Below are positions 7,816-11,892 of a stretch of 11,892 nucleotides of DNA, piece by piece; position 1 is the first letter of the stretch; each line of letters begins with the position of its first letter. The DNA lies in contig BNXY01000061.1 in NCBI GenBank assembly GCA_025999935.1, forward strand, positions 1-11,892, given 5' to 3'. Made by a program: the position numbers and the translations under genes. Source of the stretch: Bacteroidia bacterium (GTDB lineage Bacteria; Bacteroidota; Bacteroidia; Bacteroidales; Azobacteroidaceae). A model generated the notes under the pieces. The model had not been told where the DNA came from and did not search any database. It saw only the letters and a list, made by a program, of their open reading frames with translations.

Positions 7816-8441
7816 TCAAAGCGGATTTGATTCCATTTGAAAATACGGGGTGTTTCCTTTAAAAAAGCTTCCGCCTTTTTCCGGTCGTCCTGACTTACGT
7901 ATTCCGGCGTTTTATAATATTGGGACAATTCCTGCTTTTTTGTATCAAAACGAAATTGCATCAATGAAATATCAAAAGGAATGAGCGCATTCCGAATTTT
8001 CTGTTCAGCCGGATTCAGCCCTTCTTTGACAAACCATGATTTTTCTTCCGGAGAAATAAACAGTCCGGTATCCAATTTTTTCCAAGTGGTGGTGTAAAAT
8101 TCTAAGGAACTATCGCAAACAGGAGCGCAGGCGGTTTGAATCAGGCCAATAATTTTTGAATCATTGATTAAAGGAAGTACGAATAATTCCATGCGCAACG
8201 TGCCGGACTTAAATTCCAAATAATTGTCCGTAAGCTGAAGAATGAAGCATGAATCTTCCAATTGATTGATTACTAATGATTTTTGACCGGCTTTGTATAA
8301 GTCGATTAAATCCAAACGATCGGATTCCGTCAAACTAAGTAACACCGGTTCCTGCGAAGATATAAACAAGTCGCCAGCCATCTGCCCCTTCAAGGATACA
8401 GCAGCCAGAAAAATAAAAACAAAAATAAAAACCTTTTCCAT
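7812..8441 (-). CDS. DUF3256 family secreted protein
   Basis: I place the start at the ATG at 8441, giving 209 residues. The open frame extends ten codons further to 8471, but those codons are only a translation of the upstream heptamer repeat. From this start the N-terminus MEKVFIFVFIFLAAVSLKGQ is a clean signal peptide, so the protein should be exported. The centre contains LTESDRLDLIDLYKAG, a conserved TACAPVCDSSLEFY block with paired cysteines, and a C-terminal region rich in Lys/Glu. This agrees with DUF3256, a Bacteroidetes-specific family of unknown function. It is the last gene of a truA, transporter, DUF3256 run on the minus strand. Repeat arrays abut it on both sides, and the upstream array occupies the leader where translation signals would lie. 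Confidence 0.82.
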   Translation of the reverse strand: MEKVFIFVFIFLAAVSLKGQMAGDLFISSQEPVLLSLTESDRLDLIDLYKAGQKSLVINQLEDSCFILQLTDNYLEFKSGTLRMELFVLPLINDSKIIGLIQTACAPVCDSSLEFYTTTWKKLDTGLFISPEEKSWFVKEGLNPAEQKIRNALIPFDISLMQFRFDTKKQELSQYYKTPEYVSQDDRKKAEAFLKETPRIFKWNQIRFE

Positions 8442-8442
8442 C

Positions 8443-8518
8443 AAACCCAAACCCCAAAACTTAAAACCCAAAATTTAAAACTTAAAACCCAAAACTTAAA
8501 ACTTAAAACTTAAAACCT
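8443..8518. repeat. Heptamer tandem repeat, long arm (11 units, AAAACTT/AAAACCC)
   Basis: Nine consecutive exact-length 7-bp units (8456-8518) follow the form AAAA plus CTT, CCC, TTT or CCT. Two less regular units, AAACCC and AAACCCC, lie before them (8443-8455). The array fills the whole gap between the transporter stop codon (8517-8519) and the DUF3256 start. It is a simple-sequence array with mixed units, not a CRISPR: there are no spacers. Confidence 0.85.
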
Positions 8519-9416
8519 ATTTCGACCCCAAATATAAGAAAAACATCCCGATTAACACCAAAATCAAGTCAATTACCTTACTTTTCAGGTTTTTCTCCTT
8601 ATATATCCAAGCTCCGGCAATGAAAATAACCACCACATTGCTCCTTCGTATCATGGAAACGATAGATATCATGGAGTCGGAGTCGGAGAGTGCATGAAAA
8701 TATAAAAAGTCGCCCAAAGCGAGGAAAAGGGAAATCAAAGGAATGTGCCAACTCCAATGAAAAGCGGTGGTTTTTTTCCTGCCGGGATACCAGAGAATCA
8801 GCAAAATAGGCAGCATGACAAAGAGTTGATAAAAGTTGAACCAAGACTGGACGGCCATGGCATCTAAACTTTTCATCAGGAATTTGTCGTACAAACCACT
8901 TGCTGCGCCTGTGATAACCGAAAATACCAAGTATATAATCCATTTATTGTGACTGAAATTGATTCCTTCTTTTTTGCCGGAATGGGAAAGCAAATAAAAA
9001 GAAAGGATAGACATTAAAACGCCCGCCCATTGATAGAGATTCAAGCGTTCACCGAAGATGAGCAAAGCGCCCATCAGCACCACAACCGGTTGGGTTGCTT
9101 TTACCGGCCCCGAAAGCGTTAATGGCAAATGTTTGGTTGCAAAATAGTTGAATATCCATGACGACAATACAATCAGAGATTTGAGGAAAATCAATCCATG
9201 CTCGGCCCAAGAAATGAGAGGCGTATAAAAGAGCGTGTTCTGTAATTTTCCCGGGGAAAAACCGGAAATCAAGACAAAAGGCAAAAAAATCAGACTACCG
9301 AATACCGTGTTGAGAAACAAAACGGGAATAACGGCGTTCCGGTTCAGAGAAGCTTTTTTACAAACTTCATAAACGCCTAAACATAAGGCTGAAAGAAAAG
9401 CTAAATAAATCCACAT
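8517..9416 (-). CDS. DMT superfamily (EamA-type) transporter
   Basis: This 299-residue, highly hydrophobic protein has about ten membrane segments in two related halves, as in EamA-domain exporters of the drug/metabolite transporter superfamily. The first segment MWIYLAFLSALCLGVYE serves as the inner-membrane anchor. The second half begins near NKWIIYLVFSVITGAASGLY. A segment rich in small residues (GPVKATQPVVVLMGALLIFGERL, read in two parts about 104-126) is characteristic of EamA repeats, where the G/E-R-L motif ends a helix. The substrate is unknown. It starts five bases after the truA stop codon, so the two are probably co-transcribed. The same order of truA followed by an EamA transporter is one I associate with Bacteroidales. 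The stop TAG merges into the heptamer array. Confidence 0.92.
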   Translation of the reverse strand: MWIYLAFLSALCLGVYEVCKKASLNRNAVIPVLFLNTVFGSLIFLPFVLISGFSPGKLQNTLFYTPLISWAEHGLIFLKSLIVLSSWIFNYFATKHLPLTLSGPVKATQPVVVLMGALLIFGERLNLYQWAGVLMSILSFYLLSHSGKKEGINFSHNKWIIYLVFSVITGAASGLYDKFLMKSLDAMAVQSWFNFYQLFVMLPILLILWYPGRKKTTAFHWSWHIPLISLFLALGDFLYFHALSDSDSMISIVSMIRRSNVVVIFIAGAWIYKEKNLKSKVIDLILVLIGMFFLYLGSK

Positions 9417-9421
9417 GCTTG

Positions 9422-10177
9422 TTAATCCAAATAAAAAACAGACTCCGGATATTCAATATTCGTCAGGAACAGCGCGTTTCCGGGGGCGGAAGTTCCCGCT
9501 TTGCCTCTGTCTTTAGATTCAATAATTTGCCGGAAACCGGCTACCGATAATTTACCCCGTCCCACTTCCAACAGGGTGCCTACAATGGCGCGCACCATGT
9601 TTCGCAGAAAACGGTCGGCTTGGATGGTAAAAACCCATCCGTCTTCTTGCGGCGTCCATTCAGCTTGTTTGATTCGGCAATTGTTGGTTTTTACGTCCGT
9701 ATGCAATTTGCTGAAACTGGTAAAATCTTTATATTCCAACAGTATTTGGGCGGCTTCGTTCATTCCGTCAAAATCCAAAGGATGAGCGATTTTATATCGA
9801 AACGGATAATCAAAAGCATTTTTTTCGCCGGTAATATAATAGGTGTAAGTCCTTGAAACGGCATCGAACCGGGCATGCGCTTTCGGAGAAACACGGACAA
9901 TCCTTTGAATGGCAATGTCGTGCGGCAAGATGCGGTTCAGTTTTTCCCTCAAATTTTCCGGCTTAAAATCTTTTCCTTCCCAGTCGAAATGAGCGACCAT
10001 CAGTCGGGCGTGCACACCGGCATCGGTTCTGCCGGCGCCGGTTATTGAAACCGGTTCCCGCAAAAGCAAACTCAGGCTTTCCTCCACTTTTTGCTGTATG
10101 GAAACGCCGTTGGGTTGGTTTTGCCAGCCGCAATAGTTTGCTCCGTTGTAAGATAAATAGATAAAAAACCGTTTCAT
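9422..10177 (-). CDS. truA: tRNA pseudouridine(38-40) synthase TruA
   Basis: TruA isomerises uridines 38, 39 and 40 in the anticodon stem-loop of tRNAs. I chose ATG 10177 ([12 protein letters not shown], 251 residues), which matches the family's usual N-terminus, rather than the GTG two codons upstream. Key motifs are the [15 protein letters not shown] block (10-24), the catalytic-aspartate motif [11 protein letters not shown] (47-57, nucleophile D52), RTYTYYI, and [18 protein letters not shown] near the C-terminus, which shapes the active site. Length is normal. A TACTTTTG -7 motif lies 20 bases upstream. It heads the run with the transporter and DUF3256 genes. Confidence 0.97.
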   Translation of the reverse strand: MKRFFIYLSYNGANYCGWQNQPNGVSIQQKVEESLSLLLREPVSITGAGRTDAGVHARLMVAHFDWEGKDFKPENLREKLNRILPHDIAIQRIVRVSPKAHARFDAVSRTYTYYITGEKNAFDYPFRYKIAHPLDFDGMNEAAQILLEYKDFTSFSKLHTDVKTNNCRIKQAEWTPQEDGWVFTIQADRFLRNMVRAIVGTLLEVGRGKLSVAGFRQIIESKDRGKAGTSAPGNALFLTNIEYPESVFYLD

Positions 10178-10197
10178 TTGCACATGGAAATAATTTG

Positions 10198-10205
10198 CAA
10201 AAGTA
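10198..10205 (-). promoter_or_regulatory. Putative -7 element for truA
   Basis: On the minus strand TACTTTTG fits the TAnnTTTG consensus, 20 bases upstream of the chosen ATG. No clear TTG is found at the -33 distance. It supports the ATG at 10177 as the start. Confidence 0.45.
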
Positions 10206-10283
10206 ATTCTTATCTGTGAACTTCCGGCTGTTTTTTGAAAAATTTAAATGATTATTAATTATTAAAATCCTTAATTCCGAACT

Positions 10284-10323
10284 AAAAAAAGTGTGGAGAC
10301 ACACACTCGCGCGCCTCCACACT
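10284..10323 (-). terminator. Rho-independent terminator of the fimbrillin-like gene
   Basis: AGTGTGGAG (10290-10298) and CTCCACACT (10315-10323) form a perfect 9-bp stem around a 16-base loop of alternating CA/CG character. On the minus strand it begins 25 bases after the stop codon of the fimbrillin-like gene and is followed by a run of seven T residues. This is a textbook intrinsic terminator for that transcript. Confidence 0.85.
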
Positions 10324-10347
10324 ACACACATATAATTATATATACGA

Positions 10348-11892
10348 TTATTCTACTACACAACGAACAGGAGTCGCAACCGTATGAACATAGTACCAAG
10401 TCGTATTTATTCCGCCTGTGAGGAAGCGCATTATGTGGCTTTGGCCGGCAGAGGCAGGAGATGACGACCAATAGGCGCCTTCCGTACCAACGCTAGTCAA
10501 CCCTCCTCCATTGTTGCGGAGCCCTGATGTCGGGAAGTACGGCCGGTTCGAGACGGCTCTGTCATAACCGCTTGAGATAGGGCTTGTTCCGTCATCATTA
10601 GTAGCGCCTATAGCCGTAAAGCCTCCGGTTGTCGGATTGCGGACGTATTCACCCGCGGTACTCAGGAGAGCAAACTCATTCATCGTCGGCATCCGCCAGC
10701 GTTTGCCTTTGGGCGCCGCGCCGATCTTTGTCAGGTAAACGCAGATGTCGCCTTTGGACTCTGACGCCGCAATATTCGCTTCGGTTACATCGGTCAGATA
10801 GGAATTGTTTCTACCATAAACGCCCGCATCTGTATTAATGTACGGAATGCTTGCCCAAGGCATGGTGTCATCTTCGCTCCAACTGCCGTCGATAGCCGTA
10901 ATATCAGGGACATAAGCTCTTAGCGGCGACCAGGTACTTCCATTGGGAGATATACCGACCAGGCTGCCCCATTTGAAAAAGACGCCCTGATACTGTTCTT
11001 TGGATTTATCGCCGCTGTCTGCAAAAGTCAGAGTCTGCTTGGCGTTGTCCCAATAGATATTGCTGCCCGCCCAGGTCCGACGGAGCGGCTCTTCCTGTTC
11101 AACCGTATCGTAATCGCTTACCGTAATCTTGGTGATCCTGATGGGGTTACGGCCGAACAGTTCGAATTGGAACGTGTATTGGCGTTCCATTTCAAACGCG
11201 ATGGAAGATGCATACGCATCGCCCACAATGGCCGGAACGGGCACGGCATAAGTCTTGGCTTCCGAATCGAGTTGACCGACTTCCTTATAGGTAATCTCGA
11301 TATAAAACTTGGTGGAAGTGCCGGTACCGGGGCCGCTCAGTTCGGTTGTCTTCGTCAAATCCGATTTGTCGTTTTCCTGCGGAATAACGTACAGCGCATC
11401 ATCATTGCCGATAATATCCGTATAAACGCTGCCCCTGACGGTGTCTCCGCTTATCGGGATATTGGCCACTAAGTCTCCGTCGCTTCCGCCGGAAGTGTCC
11501 CAAAACGTTTGGTATCCGGGCGAAGCGACGGTTGCATTGTCTGTCGGATAAGGAAACGCCGTGGCGTCTTTAGGCACAAGGCTCAAATCCAGTGTCCCGC
11601 TGCTTTTGATGTTTTTCAAAGTCACGCCCATCACCACGAACTCATTAAGGCCTTCGCTCTTGGCCTGGATAAGGATGCGCGACAGGGCATGGCGGAAGTT
11701 CAGGGTAACCCCCCTCGCGCCCTCGGTGGCGTAAGTGCCGGTGTGATTAGTTACCAGCAAATCTTCCTGACCGGCAAGCGTGGTTGTCGTGTTCGCGCTG
11801 TGTCCCGGCAGCTCGTAGTCAATGCTCGGAGGATCCGTTTGCCCCGCCAAAGCGTTTGTAACACCGCTTGATCCGGCGGGAGAAAAAGCATA
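10348..11892 (-). CDS. Fimbrillin/Mfa-like surface protein with C-terminal FISUMP-like domain (5' end outside the window)
   Basis: The frame is open to the window edge (14 more codons before the TTG at 11850), so the gene is partial: 514 residues are visible and the signal peptide or lipobox lies outside. The N-terminal half resembles fimbrillin-family (Mfa-like) beta-sandwich proteins: GVTLNFRHALSRILIQAKS, ALYVIPQEN and YTFQFELFGRNPIRITKITV. The C-terminal part resembles the FISUMP/major-paralogous domain: GKRWRMPTMNEFALLS, then GAYWSSSPASAG, and ending TPVRCVVE. Relatives are exported, lipidated and displayed at the outer membrane, as fimbrial subunits or adhesins. Base composition is richer in GC than the left part of the window. 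No fimbrial assembly genes are visible. The gene ends at a strong terminator, so it is the last of its transcript. Confidence 0.82.
   Translation of the reverse strand, partial: YAFSPAGSSGVTNALAGQTDPPSIDYELPGHSANTTTTLAGQEDLLVTNHTGTYATEGARGVTLNFRHALSRILIQAKSEGLNEFVVMGVTLKNIKSSGTLDLSLVPKDATAFPYPTDNATVASPGYQTFWDTSGGSDGDLVANIPISGDTVRGSVYTDIIGNDDALYVIPQENDKSDLTKTTELSGPGTGTSTKFYIEITYKEVGQLDSEAKTYAVPVPAIVGDAYASSIAFEMERQYTFQFELFGRNPIRITKITVSDYDTVEQEEPLRRTWAGSNIYWDNAKQTLTFADSGDKSKEQYQGVFFKWGSLVGISPNGSTWSPLRAYVPDITAIDGSWSEDDTMPWASIPYINTDAGVYGRNNSYLTDVTEANIAASESKGDICVYLTKIGAAPKGKRWRMPTMNEFALLSTAGEYVRNPTTGGFTAIGATNDDGTSPISSGYDRAVSNRPYFPTSGLRNNGGGLTSVGTEGAYWSSSPASAGQSHIMRFLTGGINTTWYYVHTVATPVRCVVE

Noticed and set aside
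8442..8471. Upstream start for the DUF3256 protein
   Set aside because: The ten extra codons are a translation of the heptamer array and would hide the signal peptide; the ATG at 8441 gives a clean one.
8443..8518. CRISPR array
   Set aside because: The 7-bp units are contiguous with no spacers and no cas genes nearby; it is a tandem simple repeat.
10178..10183. GTG start two codons upstream for truA
   Set aside because: The next codon ATG gives the family's usual N-terminus and lies at a better distance from the -7 motif.
11848..11850. TTG as the start of the fimbrillin-like gene
   Set aside because: The frame stays open to the window edge and no signal peptide follows the TTG; the true start must be outside the window.

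Overview
The window looks like a chromosomal segment of a Bacteroidales-type bacterium (phylum Bacteroidota). The reasons are: promoters of the TAnnTTTG (-7) type and no obvious Shine-Dalgarno sequences; a DUF3256 protein; a fimbrillin/Mfa-like surface protein; and a housekeeping gene set (uvrB, ribH with a TPR membrane protein, truA with a DMT transporter) whose protein sequences read as Bacteroidales. The species cannot be fixed from the sequence alone.

Region 1 (about 1-2770) is AT-rich and degraded. It holds the broken tail of a DUF4143-type ATPase, a YdeI-like gene that has lost its middle, a GC-rich inverted repeat resembling an integron attC site, a frame-broken fragment of a von Willebrand factor A gene, and then an apparently intact AAA/ABC-type ATPase. 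The ATPase overlaps (ATGA) the start of a second gene that is cut off after about 45 codons. The ATPase plus overlapping partner resembles two-gene phage-defence or abortive-infection modules, but the partner is lost here and the function is inferred.

Region 2 (about 2767-6528, minus strand) is housekeeping. uvrB (nucleotide excision repair) is followed by an overlapping pirin-family gene, now a pseudogene with an internal deletion and a lost C-terminus. Upstream of uvrB lie a hairpin terminator and a tRNA-Tyr/tRNA-Gly pair separated by a palindromic repeat. Next come ribH (riboflavin synthesis) and an overlapping upstream gene for a membrane-anchored TPR protein.

Region 3 (6529-7787) is a divergent promoter region and a plus-strand GT-B-type glycosyltransferase of unknown substrate.

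Region 4 (7788-10177, minus strand) is a probable operon truA, DMT transporter, DUF3256 secreted protein. The DUF3256 gene is bracketed by two oppositely oriented arrays of a 7-bp A-rich repeat.

Region 5 (10290-11892, minus strand) is the C-terminal 514 residues of a fimbrillin-like surface protein with a good intrinsic terminator. It runs off the right edge.

The most unusual aspect is that four neighbouring genes in the first 3 kb each retain recognisable flanks but lack internal segments, next to an attC-like hairpin and a solitary defence-like ATPase.
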